Positions 8,443 through 18,245 of a stretch of 64,000 bases of DNA are shown here, one piece after another (positions within the stretch are counted from its first letter, which is position 1; each line of letters begins with the position of its first letter). The DNA is from Maridesulfovibrio zosterae DSM 11974 (GTDB lineage: Bacteria > Desulfobacterota > Desulfovibrionia > Desulfovibrionales > Desulfovibrionaceae). The notes beneath the pieces are model-generated. The model did not search any database and was not told where the DNA came from. It was given only the letters and a program-made list of their open reading frames with translations. The stretch lies in contig NZ_KE384342.1 in the NCBI RefSeq assembly GCF_000425265.1, positions 124,001 through 188,000 on the forward strand, given 5' to 3'. Both the position numbers and the translations under genes were made by a program.

Positions 8443-9924
8443 ATGGCTAATGCTGATGAGTCTGTTGAGGTCGTAGCTAGATCAGTACAAGAATATATAG
8501 ATGAAACTCCATATTGGGCTGATGGGACAGAGGCTCCTTCGTCCCCCATGACTGCTATGCAATGGAGAATATGGCTGTTAGCTTCTGCCGGGAAGTTTTT
8601 TGAGGGTATGGTTGTTTTCATGACCGGAGTAGCTCTACCACTTATTGTCCGGGAATTTAATCTTTCTGCTATGGAAAAAGGCGTAGTCAGTGCCGCTACG
8701 CTTTTTGGAATTCTCGTTGGTGCATCTGTTCTTGGCGGACTGGCTGATCATTACGGCAGAAAGAAAATGTTTATTGTAGAAATGGTCCTGTTTACAGTTT
8801 GTCTTATCTTTTTAGTCTTCAGTCCGGATTTTGTTTTTCTGGTAATATTTCTTTTCGGTATGGGGCTTGCCCTCGGGTGTGATTATCCAACTGCACATAT
8901 GATTATTTCTGAGAGTATACCAAGCGTTGATCGTGGTCGACTTGTTCTCAGTGCATTTGCTTTTCAGGCAATAGGAGCACTTAGCGGGACAGCAGTTGGC
9001 TACATTATCCTTTATAAAGCTTCTGAGCTCAGTGCTTGGAGATACATGTATGGAACAGCAGTGATCCCAGCAATTTTTGTCTTGGTCGGCCGTTTTTTTA
9101 TTCCTGATAGTGGACATTGGCTGGTTTCAAAAGGCCGTATTAAAGAAGCTGAAAAGGCTTTGACCAGATTGCTATACAGGGTTCCTAGTTATCCAAAAAC
9201 AATTAAAATTGAGCAGCCAAAAATAAATGGTAATGATAAAAATGGATACATAAAAGGAGCATATATTGATCTCTTTAAGGCAAAAAATATAAGAGCGACA
9301 ATTCTCGCTTCAGTTCCGTGGTTTCTGCAAGATCTCGGTACATATGGAATTGGTATTTTTACGCCTACTATCCTAGGTTCTGTTATTGGAGCTAAAGCTG
9401 TACATGCACGCAATGTGGCGGACCTCATTCATAATGATTTACTTGCGTCCAAGGGGGCGGCGTTTATAGATGTGTTGCTGATTGTCGGTATTATTTTCGC
9501 AGTCCTTCTTGCTGACAAGGTAGGACGTATCAAATTGCAGATTACGGGGTTTATCGGGTGTGCAGCTGGGCTTTTTATTGCGACTCTTTCTATAGGAGCT
9601 GCTACTTCCTCAATGGGGATGTTTTATCTTTTTAGCGGATTCATGCTTTTCAGCTTCATGACAAACATGGGGCCCAATGCAATTACCTATTTATTGGCCG
9701 GTGAAGTTTTTCCAACTCATATTCGTGGAAAGGGTGCAGGCTTTGCAGCTTCTTTTGCAAAACTCGGAGCAGTGCTCACAGCTTTTTTATTTCCCATTTT
9801 GCTTAAGAATTTCGGGACTGAATTAATTTTATATTTTCTGGTAGGGTGCTCTTTGCTCGGAGCAGTCGTTACATGGTTTTTTAGAATCGAAACAAGCGGG
9901 ATTAGTCTTGAAAAATTAGAATAA
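8443..9924 (+). CDS. MFS transporter, sugar-porter-like
   Basis: A 493-residue, 12-helix major facilitator. An N-terminal cytosolic tail of about 45 residues precedes helix 1. The MFS motif GGLADHYGRKKMF follows helix 2, and the second half carries EVFPTHIRGKGAGFAASF, similar to the PTxxRxxG motif of sugar-porter-type carriers. An amphipathic central loop with lysines (KIEQPKINGNDKNGYIKG) separates the halves. The substrate cannot be read from sequence. It is transcribed away from feoAB with a Fur box in the shared upstream region, so a role in iron-related transport is possible but only inferred. Confidence 0.85.
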   Translation: MANADESVEVVARSVQEYIDETPYWADGTEAPSSPMTAMQWRIWLLASAGKFFEGMVVFMTGVALPLIVREFNLSAMEKGVVSAATLFGILVGASVLGGLADHYGRKKMFIVEMVLFTVCLIFLVFSPDFVFLVIFLFGMGLALGCDYPTAHMIISESIPSVDRGRLVLSAFAFQAIGALSGTAVGYIILYKASELSAWRYMYGTAVIPAIFVLVGRFFIPDSGHWLVSKGRIKEAEKALTRLLYRVPSYPKTIKIEQPKINGNDKNGYIKGAYIDLFKAKNIRATILASVPWFLQDLGTYGIGIFTPTILGSVIGAKAVHARNVADLIHNDLLASKGAAFIDVLLIVGIIFAVLLADKVGRIKLQITGFIGCAAGLFIATLSIGAATSSMGMFYLFSGFMLFSFMTNMGPNAITYLLAGEVFPTHIRGKGAGFAASFAKLGAVLTAFLFPILLKNFGTELILYFLVGCSLLGAVVTWFFRIETSGISLEKLE

Positions 9925-10031
9925 TTATACAGTGCTCAAAATTATCAGTCTTTTTACATAATTCAGAGCTTGCACAACAGTCTGACATGCTTATATATTT
10001 AGTTAAGAAAAAATTAACAATCCTCTGATTG

Positions 10032-10073
10032 CTCCGATTTAACTTACGGGGCCGGAGGCATCAAATATCGGAG
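10032..10073 (+). promoter_or_regulatory. possible ribosome-site-masking hairpin
   Basis: CTCCGAT (10032-10038) is complementary to ATCGGAG (10067-10073), and the GGAG of the second arm is the ribosome site for the gene starting at 10081. Pairing would hide that site. This may be chance; no ligand or regulator is suggested. Confidence 0.3.
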
Positions 10074-10080
10074 ACACAAG

Positions 10081-10641
10081 ATGCACGAAGTAAGCATGGG
10101 TGGCACATTACGTGATTATTTAAGTGGTGAAGAAATCGATGAGACTACATATGAGGAGTTTCGGCAGGCTTTGGCTAAAATGCTTGTCGAAGAGTTTGGA
10201 TATCCAAAAGAATCATTGAAGACAAAAATTGATTTGTGCTTTGAAATTGATGGCGATGAAATGTGCCGTACTATTGATTTGGTCGTTTATAATGATGAGC
10301 TGCCCCTCATGTTGGTAATGTTTTGCGCAGGTGATGTTGGAAGTTATGAGCGCGAAGCTGTATGCGCAGGAAAGCTTTTTCAGGGTGGCCCGGTTCCTTA
10401 TGTTATTATCAGCGATTCAATGGATGCCTTTTTACTTGATGCTATTTCCGGCAAGACCCTTGCTCATGGCATCAGAGCAATTCCCCGTTATGACGAGCTA
10501 ATTAAGATTACTGCTAATTACGTTCGCGAACCATTGCCTGCTGAAAAACGTACGAAAATAGAGCGTATTTTTTACACCTATACAGGTTTTTTACAAGGAA
10601 CATGCTGTAGTGAATCATGTTCACTGCCTCCAAAAAAATAA
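10081..10641 (+). CDS. HsdR N-terminal-like (type I restriction R-protein fold) orphan
   Basis: A 186-residue protein that resembles the stand-alone HSDR_N family: it has the core IDLCFEIDGDEMCRTIDLVVYND, which looks like the D...D/E region of a PD-(D/E)XK nuclease-like fold, followed by LMLVMFCAG where a catalytic E/D-X-K would be expected. No Lys is present there, so cleavage activity is doubtful. The C-terminus has a Cys cluster (GTCCSESC). No HsdM or HsdS is nearby, so it is not part of a restriction locus. Such small orphans are common in Desulfovibrio-type genomes; their function is unknown. Confidence 0.7.
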   Translation: MHEVSMGGTLRDYLSGEEIDETTYEEFRQALAKMLVEEFGYPKESLKTKIDLCFEIDGDEMCRTIDLVVYNDELPLMLVMFCAGDVGSYEREAVCAGKLFQGGPVPYVIISDSMDAFLLDAISGKTLAHGIRAIPRYDELIKITANYVREPLPAEKRTKIERIFYTYTGFLQGTCCSESCSLPPKK

Positions 10642-10659
10642 AAATTTCCGATAATATGG

Positions 10660-10697
10660 AAAAAGGGCTGAAACGGATATCTGTTTCAGCCCTTTTT
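10660..10697. terminator. bidirectional intrinsic terminator
   Basis: AAAAAGGGCTGAAAC (10660-10674) pairs perfectly with GTTTCAGCCCTTTTT (10683-10697). The A- and U-runs make it work for the HsdR-N-like gene on the plus strand and for the symporter on the minus strand, which end on either side. Confidence 0.9.
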
Positions 10698-10725
10698 TCT
10701 TTTTAAATGGCGAGTTCTTTTATAT

Positions 10726-12324
10726 TTAAATATTAGCCCAGCATGTTTTGAGATGTGCTTTACTCATTTTGGGGGTGACTAGTGCAACGCCGATAGCCAG
10801 TGCAAGTGATACCGGAAGTGCGACAACATTAGGATCAACCCATTGTAGCAGCCAGATCCATGATCCTTTGGCTGCGCTTGATACAAGTGTATCCTGTCCA
10901 GTGAGCAGTTTGCAAAGCCCTATTGAACTGGACTCTTTGGCATGAACGAAGAGCAGCCAGAACATTGAAGCACTGAAACCTCCGACGATAGAGACCTTAG
11001 CAGCCTTCTTTGTCATGCCTTTCCAGTAAAGCCCAAGAAGGTATATGGGTAGAAAGGAAGCTGCGCAGAGTCCGAAGAAGAATGCTGTTGCTCTGGCAAT
11101 GATAGAGGGGGGAAGAATCCAGGCCCAGGCTATTGCAGCAAGCAATGTGATGGATACTCCTATTTTTGTGATTATTACTGATTTCTCACTTGAAACTTTG
11201 ACAAATCTCTCAAAGAAATCACGTCCTAATGCTGTTCCGCCGACATGATATTGGGAAGAAAGAGTTGACATTCCAGCTGCAAGCATAGCCAGCAGGAACA
11301 ATGATGAGAACCAGGACGGCATCATTTGTTCAATATATATGGGAATGATTTTATCCATGTTTCCACCTGCAACAGCAATAGATATTTTGCCTAGCTCTTT
11401 ATAGAAAACAGCGTTTGAGAGCGCTCCTACTGTAAACGCTACCCCCGTCATCAGAGGAATAAAAAGCCCGCCGTACAGCACTGCACGATTAAGTTCTCGG
11501 TCAGATGGTACTGTCATGAAACGGACTGCCAGCTGTGGCTGAGCCAGAACTCCGATGCCGACGCCATAAACTATGGTGGTGTATATAACTAGCCATAGAG
11601 GTGTTCCGAAATTTGCTCCCTGAGTCCAGCCGATTATTCCTCCTTTCTGTAGTTTGGCAGGCATAAGGTTTACCATATCTGTCAGAGTTTGATGGGCTTC
11701 CGTTAGTCCGCCGAGCATAGCATATGTAGATATGATAAGAATAAGCATCATGGCAGCCATAATTATTCCCTGAAATGCATCAGTATACATAACGGCTTTC
11801 ATACCGCCTGTAATAACATACAGAGCAAGAATAAGGCTGATCACGATAAGGGCTGTTCCATAAGGAATGCCGAAAGAAATTTCCATCATACGTGAAATCC
11901 CGATAAGCACCGCAGCGGCGTATACGGGGATGAACAGAAAAATCACTCCACCGGCAAATCCCTGTATGAATCTGGAGTCATAGCGGCGTCCTAAAAGTTC
12001 CGGGAAAGTGTGGCTTTCAAGAGCAAGACCCATGCGGCGGGTGCGTTTGCCAAAGAATACCATAGCAACGAATACTCCTATCACAATAGTAGCAAGCGTC
12101 AGCCAGAGTAGCGGAAAGCCGAATAGCCCTGCTGCTCCTCCAAAGCCGATAATAGCGGATGTTGAGACAAAAGTTGCACCATAGGACATCGCCATAACAA
12201 ACGGGTTCATCTGACGTCCTGCGAGCATATAATCAGTAGATTGTTTGCTGGATTTCCAGCCTTTGAATCCGAGATAGAAAATTATAGCAAGATAAATTAA
12301 GGTGATGATTATTTTGGTAGTCAT
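10726..12324 (-). CDS. sodium:solute symporter (SSS family)
   Basis: A 532-residue, about 13-helix secondary importer of the SSS family. The family signatures are visible: DYMLAGRQMNPFVMAMSYGATFVSTSAIIGFGGAAG near the N-terminus (helices 1-2, with the Ser/Thr sodium-binding region), then VITGGMKAVMYTDAFQG and LAMLAAGMSTLSSQYHVGGTALGRD. SSS carriers move solutes such as proline, acetate, pantothenate or sugars with sodium; this one cannot be assigned by motif alone. The leader upstream is an attenuator rich in Phe, Tyr and Trp codons, which points to an aromatic amino acid or a related compound as cargo. It overlaps the small accessory gene by one base (TAATG), so translation is coupled. Confidence 0.92.
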   Translation of the reverse strand: MTTKIIITLIYLAIIFYLGFKGWKSSKQSTDYMLAGRQMNPFVMAMSYGATFVSTSAIIGFGGAAGLFGFPLLWLTLATIVIGVFVAMVFFGKRTRRMGLALESHTFPELLGRRYDSRFIQGFAGGVIFLFIPVYAAAVLIGISRMMEISFGIPYGTALIVISLILALYVITGGMKAVMYTDAFQGIIMAAMMLILIISTYAMLGGLTEAHQTLTDMVNLMPAKLQKGGIIGWTQGANFGTPLWLVIYTTIVYGVGIGVLAQPQLAVRFMTVPSDRELNRAVLYGGLFIPLMTGVAFTVGALSNAVFYKELGKISIAVAGGNMDKIIPIYIEQMMPSWFSSLFLLAMLAAGMSTLSSQYHVGGTALGRDFFERFVKVSSEKSVIITKIGVSITLLAAIAWAWILPPSIIARATAFFFGLCAASFLPIYLLGLYWKGMTKKAAKVSIVGGFSASMFWLLFVHAKESSSIGLCKLLTGQDTLVSSAAKGSWIWLLQWVDPNVVALPVSLALAIGVALVTPKMSKAHLKTCWANI

Positions 12325-12488
12325 TATTTTTTACCCTTATCTTTGCCTACTTCGATATTTAAAGCCGTTGCATCTGGTTTGCCTTTATTGTTCCAGTTCA
12401 AAATTCCGTATGCCACGCAACCGAGCGAAGATATGAGGCATAGCCAGAAAACTACGGCTATTTCAATGCTTCCAAGTCCTAACATCAT
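12324..12488 (-). CDS. symporter small accessory protein
   Basis: A 54-residue protein too short for most gene callers, with a strong GGAGGA ribosome site 5 bases before ATG at 12488. It begins MMLGLGSIEIAVVFWLCL, has one membrane helix (about residues 8-30), then a short NWNNKGKPDA tail ending in lysines. Its stop codon overlaps the start codon of the SSS symporter. One-helix partners encoded next to SSS symporters are known in Desulfovibrio and other Gram-negatives; it probably forms or stabilises the transporter in the membrane. Confidence 0.85.
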   Translation of the reverse strand: MMLGLGSIEIAVVFWLCLISSLGCVAYGILNWNNKGKPDATALNIEVGKDKGKK

Positions 12489-12588
12489 TTGAATCCTCCA
12501 GTATTGTTAAAATTGTAAAAAATGATAGATGCAAAATAATTTATGAGTTTTAGGCGGTGCATATTGGGCAGAAAACCTTGGCGGCAAT

Positions 12589-12620
12589 AAAAAAGGCCGC
12601 GGGCTTGATGCCTGCGGCCT
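12589..12620 (-). terminator. attenuator terminator upstream of the symporter operon
   Basis: Read on the minus strand, AGGCCGCAGGC-ATCAA-GCCCGCGGCCT forms a GC-rich stem with a single A-C mismatch, directly followed by TTTTTT. It lies about 100 bases before the small accessory gene and after a leader-peptide gene, so it terminates within the leader and not at the end of a gene. Its 5' arm (12610-12620) is shared with the antiterminator. Confidence 0.85.
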
Positions 12621-12672
12621 GGGGAAATTCTTTTAAGTTTCGCTTACGCGAGTGAACACCACCAGACCACAG
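12612..12672 (-). promoter_or_regulatory. antiterminator pairing of the attenuator
   Basis: On the minus strand CTGTGGTCTGG (12672-12662) can pair with CCAGGCCGCAG (12622-12612) as 11 consecutive pairs, two of them G-U. The first arm lies inside the leader-peptide frame, over the Val-Val-Trp codons, just after the Phe-rich run. The second arm includes most of the 5' arm of the terminator. The two structures are therefore mutually exclusive, as in classical amino acid operons. Confidence 0.75.
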
Positions 12673-12727
12673 GGCTGGTAAAGTTAAAAAAACTAAAAAA
12701 AGAAAAATAATAGTTGCGGGCGCTCAT
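12644..12727 (-). CDS. aromatic-rich leader peptide of the symporter attenuator
   Basis: A 27-codon frame, ATG at 12727 to TAA at 12644. Residues 6-16 are YYFSFFSFFNF and residues 22-23 are WW, giving 2 Tyr, 6 Phe and 2 Trp in 27 residues. It ends just before the antiterminator/terminator pair. There is no Shine-Dalgarno site, but the predicted transcription start lies only about 4 bases before the ATG, so the transcript is probably leaderless. A ribosome stalled at Phe/Tyr codons would leave the antiterminator arm free; one that finishes the peptide would cover it and allow termination. Similar in design to pheA leaders. Confidence 0.8.
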   Translation of the reverse strand: MSARNYYFSFFSFFNFTSPVVWWCSLA

Positions 12728-12737
12728 GGGTATATTG

Positions 12738-12764
12738 TTTATACAAGTATTTACTTGCTGTCAA
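12738..12764 (-). promoter_or_regulatory. promoter of the symporter leader, with operator-like dyad in the spacer
   Basis: On the minus strand TTGACA (12764-12759) and TATAAA (12743-12738) are separated by 15 bases. The spacer holds a perfect dyad, CAAGTA-AA-TACTTG (12757-12744), which fills nearly all of it; a short spacer plus a dyad would suit control by a repressor or a DNA-distorting activator. The start of transcription is expected near 12731. Confidence 0.6.
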
Positions 12765-12770
12765 TTTTCT

Positions 12771-14453
<1,683 letters not shown>

Positions 14454-14503
14454 CAAATGATCATTGAATAAAATAAGCCGACACTGCATAATAGACCCAA
14501 AGG

Positions 14504-14535
14504 GCGGATTGCGATTTTTCGCTGTCCGCTTTTTT
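14504..14535 (+). terminator. intrinsic terminator of gdhA
   Basis: GCGGA...TCCGC with an inner GCGA/TCGC stem (14504-14529), followed by TTTTTT, 50 bases after the gdhA stop. Confidence 0.85.
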
Positions 14536-14639
14536 ATTTTAAAATTAGGTAAGATTGATGTTTCAGGAGAATTATTTTCTTTCTGACATTTTTTTATATA
14601 CGGTTAGATGGGCTGTCGAAGGTATAAATTGGAGCTGTT

Positions 14640-17627
14640 ATGGATGATAAAATGACATTCCTAGGTGGTCAAAGCAGAACTTTTAATCTCTATCATGACC
14701 TTATGCAGATCAAAGTTCATGATATATTATTGATTTCAAGTCCTTATGATGCATGGGTAATGGAAGAGGACAGTCGCATATCTGAACGCATTGTCAGTGA
14801 ATACCGAGGTCTGAACCTGAGTCGTCCACCAAGATTGAAATGGGTTTCAACGATTGAAGAGGCTCTTGAATTGCTTGATGTGCGTTTTTTTGATTTGGTT
14901 ATCTTAATGCCGCATCTGACCAATATGAATTGTTGCAGTATGGGGAAGATGATTAAAGAGAAAATTCCCGGTATTCCTGTTGCGATGTTGGCTCATAAGC
15001 AGTTGGCGGTTTCTGATGAGGATTTGTGTGAAGGGACCGATAGGCAGTTTGTATGGTCCGGTGACGCTGAACTTCTGGTGGCAATGGTCAAAAATCTTGA
15101 GGATTTGCTTAATGTTGAGCACGATACAAAAGAAGTCGGTATCCGGGTTATCATTGTTGTGGAGGATTCACCGCGCTATCTGGCTTCATTTCTCCCTATA
15201 CTTTATAAAGAGCTGGTCCGTCAGACACAGGCATTGCTGGAAGAAGGTCTTAATTCAGAACATCGTCTGCTGACTATGAGGGCAAGACCTAAAATTTTGA
15301 CAGCCAGGACCTATGAAGAGGCTCTGGGCCTTTTCAAACAATACGAACCGTATATTCTGGGTGTTATCTCCGATGTGCGTTTTCCGCGTATGGGCCGTCT
15401 TGATGGCAATGCAGGAATTGATTTGCTAAAAGAAGTGAAAGAGCATCGCGAAGATATTCCATTATTACTTGCCAGTAATGAAGTAGAGAATAAGAAGCGG
15501 GCTGAAAACATACCTGCGTATTTTGTAGATAAGAATTCACCGGACCTGATGAGCGCAGTACGTAAGTTCGTTATTGATCACCTTGGGTTTGGAGATTTTA
15601 TTGTTCGGGATGCAGAAGATAAAGAAGTGGCAAGGGCAACTAGCCTTTATTCATTGGAAAAGATTTTGCGTAGTATGCCCGAAGATATATTTATTCAGCA
15701 TTGCCAGCGAAATGATTTTTCCCGCTGGTTTTATGCCCGTACTGAAATTACACTGGCAAACAAGATCAGGCCGCTTAAAAGCAAGGATTTTCCTGATTGG
15801 GAATCACATCGTCATCATTTACTGGGATTGATTAAAGAACGGAGACTGCAACGTCAGCAGGGAGTCATTGTTTCCTTTAATCCTAAAGATTTTGATCCTG
15901 ATACTGATTTTTTGAAAATAGGCTCAGGTTCCCTGGGAGGAAAAGCCAGAGGGCTTGCATTTATTTGTTCAATGCTCAGTCGAAATTCATGGCTGCATGA
16001 GAAGTATAAAGATATGGTTATCTCTACGCCGAGGACCTTGACTATAGGGACTTCGGGGTTCGATGATTTCATTGAGATGAATGATCTTTCTTATCTAGCT
16101 GCTACTGATGTAGATGATGAAAAGGTTGCTCAGATTTTTACAGATGCTTTTTTTCCCGGCTGGATTGAGGCTCAACTCTGGGCATATTTGCAGGAAGTAA
16201 AATATCCTTTGTCAGTCCGTTCTTCAAGTCTTCTTGAAGATGCTCAGTATCAGGCCTACGCGGGTTTATATTCCACCTATATGATTTCTAATGACAGCTC
16301 AGATATTGAAAAGCGTTTGCAGCAACTTGTCAACGCAATAAAGCTTGTCTGGGCTTCAACGTATTATAAAGCTCCAAAGTCTTTTTCTCTGCGGGTTAAT
16401 CAGCGTACCGATGAAGAGAAGATGGCTGTTATTATTCAGGAAGTTGCAGGACAGCGATATCAAGATTATTTTTTTCCGGCTATCTCTGGAGTCGGACAGT
16501 CGTATAATTATTATCCATATGGCAAAATGAAGCCGGAACATGGTGTTGCTACCATTGCTCTTGGAATCGGTAAATCCGTTGTGGACGGAGAACAGTGTAT
16601 CCGGTTTTCACCTCGTTATCCAAAGATATTGCCGCAGTGTCCTACTCTTGCAGATTCATTGAAAAATGCGCAGACAACTTTTTATGGGTTACGCATGATG
16701 AATGGTGAGATCTGTGAGATTCATGATGATGCAAATCTTGATAAGCTTAATATCGCTGATTTTGAGAATACTGCACCTGTGCGCATGCTTGCCTCTACCT
16801 ACCTGCCTGACGAAGGTCGGATCAGGGATACATCGCATGTTCCCGGTCCTAAGGTTATTCTTTTTGCTTCAGTGTTGAAACATAAGCTTTTTCCTCTGTC
16901 TTTAGTACTTACCGATATCTTAAAATTAGCAGAAAAAGGTATGGGGGGACCTGTTGAAATTGAATTTTGTATCAATCTGTTTGAAGACGGGCGCAAACCT
17001 GAATTTAACCTTTTACAGCTCAGGCCTATGAGCGCGCGTGCAGATTTAAATCAGGTCAGTATCAGTGAGGATGATTTACTTAATGCTGTTTGCGTTTCCA
17101 GCCATGCTCTTGGAAATGCAGAGAAGAATGACATCTACGATATTCTTATTGTTCGTCCAGATTGTTTTGATGTTGCCAAGACAAGGGAAATAGCTCTTGA
17201 AATATCAAAGATGAATGCGCAACTGGTCAAGCAGCAACGTAAATATCTGCTGGCAGGCCCCGGACGTTGGGGGTCTGCCGATCACTGGCTTGGTATTCCT
17301 GTTGAGTGGCCTGATATTTCCGGGGTTTCAGCCATTGTGGAAACTTCCACTCAATCACTTAAAGTTGAACCATCTCAAGGGTCACATTTCTTTCATAATA
17401 TAACGACTCTAGGCATAAATTACTTTATGGTTCTTGATAAACCGGGGAATGTTATGAATTGGGAGTGGTTTACAGCGCAGCCTGTGATTGAAGAAGGTGA
17501 ATATGTCAGCCATTTAAGAGTTCCCGCTCCTATCGTTTTAAAAGTGGATGGTCGCAGTTCTCAGGGGGTTATACTGGCAGCAAAAGGAAGTAGTGAGTAT
17601 TGTATGCTTCATGAATGCATAATATAG
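14640..17627 (+). CDS. double receiver / PEP-synthase-like ATP-binding protein
   Basis: A 995-residue protein. The first receiver-like domain (about 28-155) is degenerate, though FFDLVILMP (Asp86) may mark the usual Asp. The second (about 169-312) has VEDS (174-177) and ISDVRFPRMG, with Asp245 as likely phosphorylation site. After a linker comes a pyruvate/PEP-synthase N-terminal ATP-grasp domain: GGKARGL at 433-439, then YPLSVRSSSLLED and IQEVAGQ, and LLQLRPMS near residue 800. I do not see the swivelling His domain (no GGxTSHA-type motif) or the PEP-binding barrel of real PpsA, so it is not a standard PEP synthase. The start follows a TTGGAG site. Two STAS genes follow. Probably a signalling protein of the PEP/pyruvate-binding receiver family; output unknown. 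Confidence 0.8.
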   Translation: MDDKMTFLGGQSRTFNLYHDLMQIKVHDILLISSPYDAWVMEEDSRISERIVSEYRGLNLSRPPRLKWVSTIEEALELLDVRFFDLVILMPHLTNMNCCSMGKMIKEKIPGIPVAMLAHKQLAVSDEDLCEGTDRQFVWSGDAELLVAMVKNLEDLLNVEHDTKEVGIRVIIVVEDSPRYLASFLPILYKELVRQTQALLEEGLNSEHRLLTMRARPKILTARTYEEALGLFKQYEPYILGVISDVRFPRMGRLDGNAGIDLLKEVKEHREDIPLLLASNEVENKKRAENIPAYFVDKNSPDLMSAVRKFVIDHLGFGDFIVRDAEDKEVARATSLYSLEKILRSMPEDIFIQHCQRNDFSRWFYARTEITLANKIRPLKSKDFPDWESHRHHLLGLIKERRLQRQQGVIVSFNPKDFDPDTDFLKIGSGSLGGKARGLAFICSMLSRNSWLHEKYKDMVISTPRTLTIGTSGFDDFIEMNDLSYLAATDVDDEKVAQIFTDAFFPGWIEAQLWAYLQEVKYPLSVRSSSLLEDAQYQAYAGLYSTYMISNDSSDIEKRLQQLVNAIKLVWASTYYKAPKSFSLRVNQRTDEEKMAVIIQEVAGQRYQDYFFPAISGVGQSYNYYPYGKMKPEHGVATIALGIGKSVVDGEQCIRFSPRYPKILPQCPTLADSLKNAQTTFYGLRMMNGEICEIHDDANLDKLNIADFENTAPVRMLASTYLPDEGRIRDTSHVPGPKVILFASVLKHKLFPLSLVLTDILKLAEKGMGGPVEIEFCINLFEDGRKPEFNLLQLRPMSARADLNQVSISEDDLLNAVCVSSHALGNAEKNDIYDILIVRPDCFDVAKTREIALEISKMNAQLVKQQRKYLLAGPGRWGSADHWLGIPVEWPDISGVSAIVETSTQSLKVEPSQGSHFFHNITTLGINYFMVLDKPGNVMNWEWFTAQPVIEEGEYVSHLRVPAPIVLKVDGRSSQGVILAAKGSSEYCMLHECII

Positions 17628-17770
17628 AGGAGGGAAATCTTTACTTTAAGAGGAATCATTATTAATATTCTTCATAAAATTATTTTTATTTAAATTGGAA
17701 GCATTGGGTCGTGCTCTTTGATGGCTAGTATACATTCACCAGGTAATTTATTGGAATTAAAGGATTCAAA

Positions 17771-18163
17771 ATGACTAACAGCAGAGAAAACTTAATTCAT
17801 AATGCGAATTTGGATAATACTGAGTTTGATTTTACTGAAGAAGATAATGGAAAATATATTAAACTTTGTCCTAAAGGGTGTATCAATACTGCTACTGTCA
17901 AGTTTATGAAGAAACGCCTGTATGATCTCAGTTGTGAAAACGATTGTAAAATCATCATGTCACTAAAGGATGTTAAGTCTATTGATAGTGTAGGGCTAGG
18001 GACAATCATTACTGCCCATAAGAACTGTGCTCATTGCGGCGGGCAGATTGTTTTCAGTGATCTAAGTCCACTGATTATGAAAACCATGAAAATGCTTAGC
18101 CTGGATCGCTATTTGAAAATGACTGTCGATCTGAAAAGCGCGGAATCTATAATTGGTTGTTAG
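17771..18163 (+). CDS. STAS-domain protein, anti-anti-sigma-like (copy 1)
   Basis: A 130-residue single STAS domain with a short N-terminal tail. The helix-start motif reads IDSVGLGTIITAH (71-83). In SpoIIAA the motif is DSSGLG and the second Ser is the phosphorylation site; here it is Val74, though the first Ser (73) stays. So it may be locked in the unphosphorylated form or use another residue. It is followed 82 bases later by a clear paralogue and preceded by the receiver/PEP-synthase-like gene on the same strand. No anti-sigma kinase or sigma factor is nearby. Confidence 0.8.
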   Translation: MTNSRENLIHNANLDNTEFDFTEEDNGKYIKLCPKGCINTATVKFMKKRLYDLSCENDCKIIMSLKDVKSIDSVGLGTIITAHKNCAHCGGQIVFSDLSPLIMKTMKMLSLDRYLKMTVDLKSAESIIGC

Positions 18164-18245
18164 TATTTGTATTGTTTTTTGATTTTAGCTTTATGAATCT
18201 CCTTTTTATTACAGACTTTGGTATACAAAATGCAAAGTTAAAATT

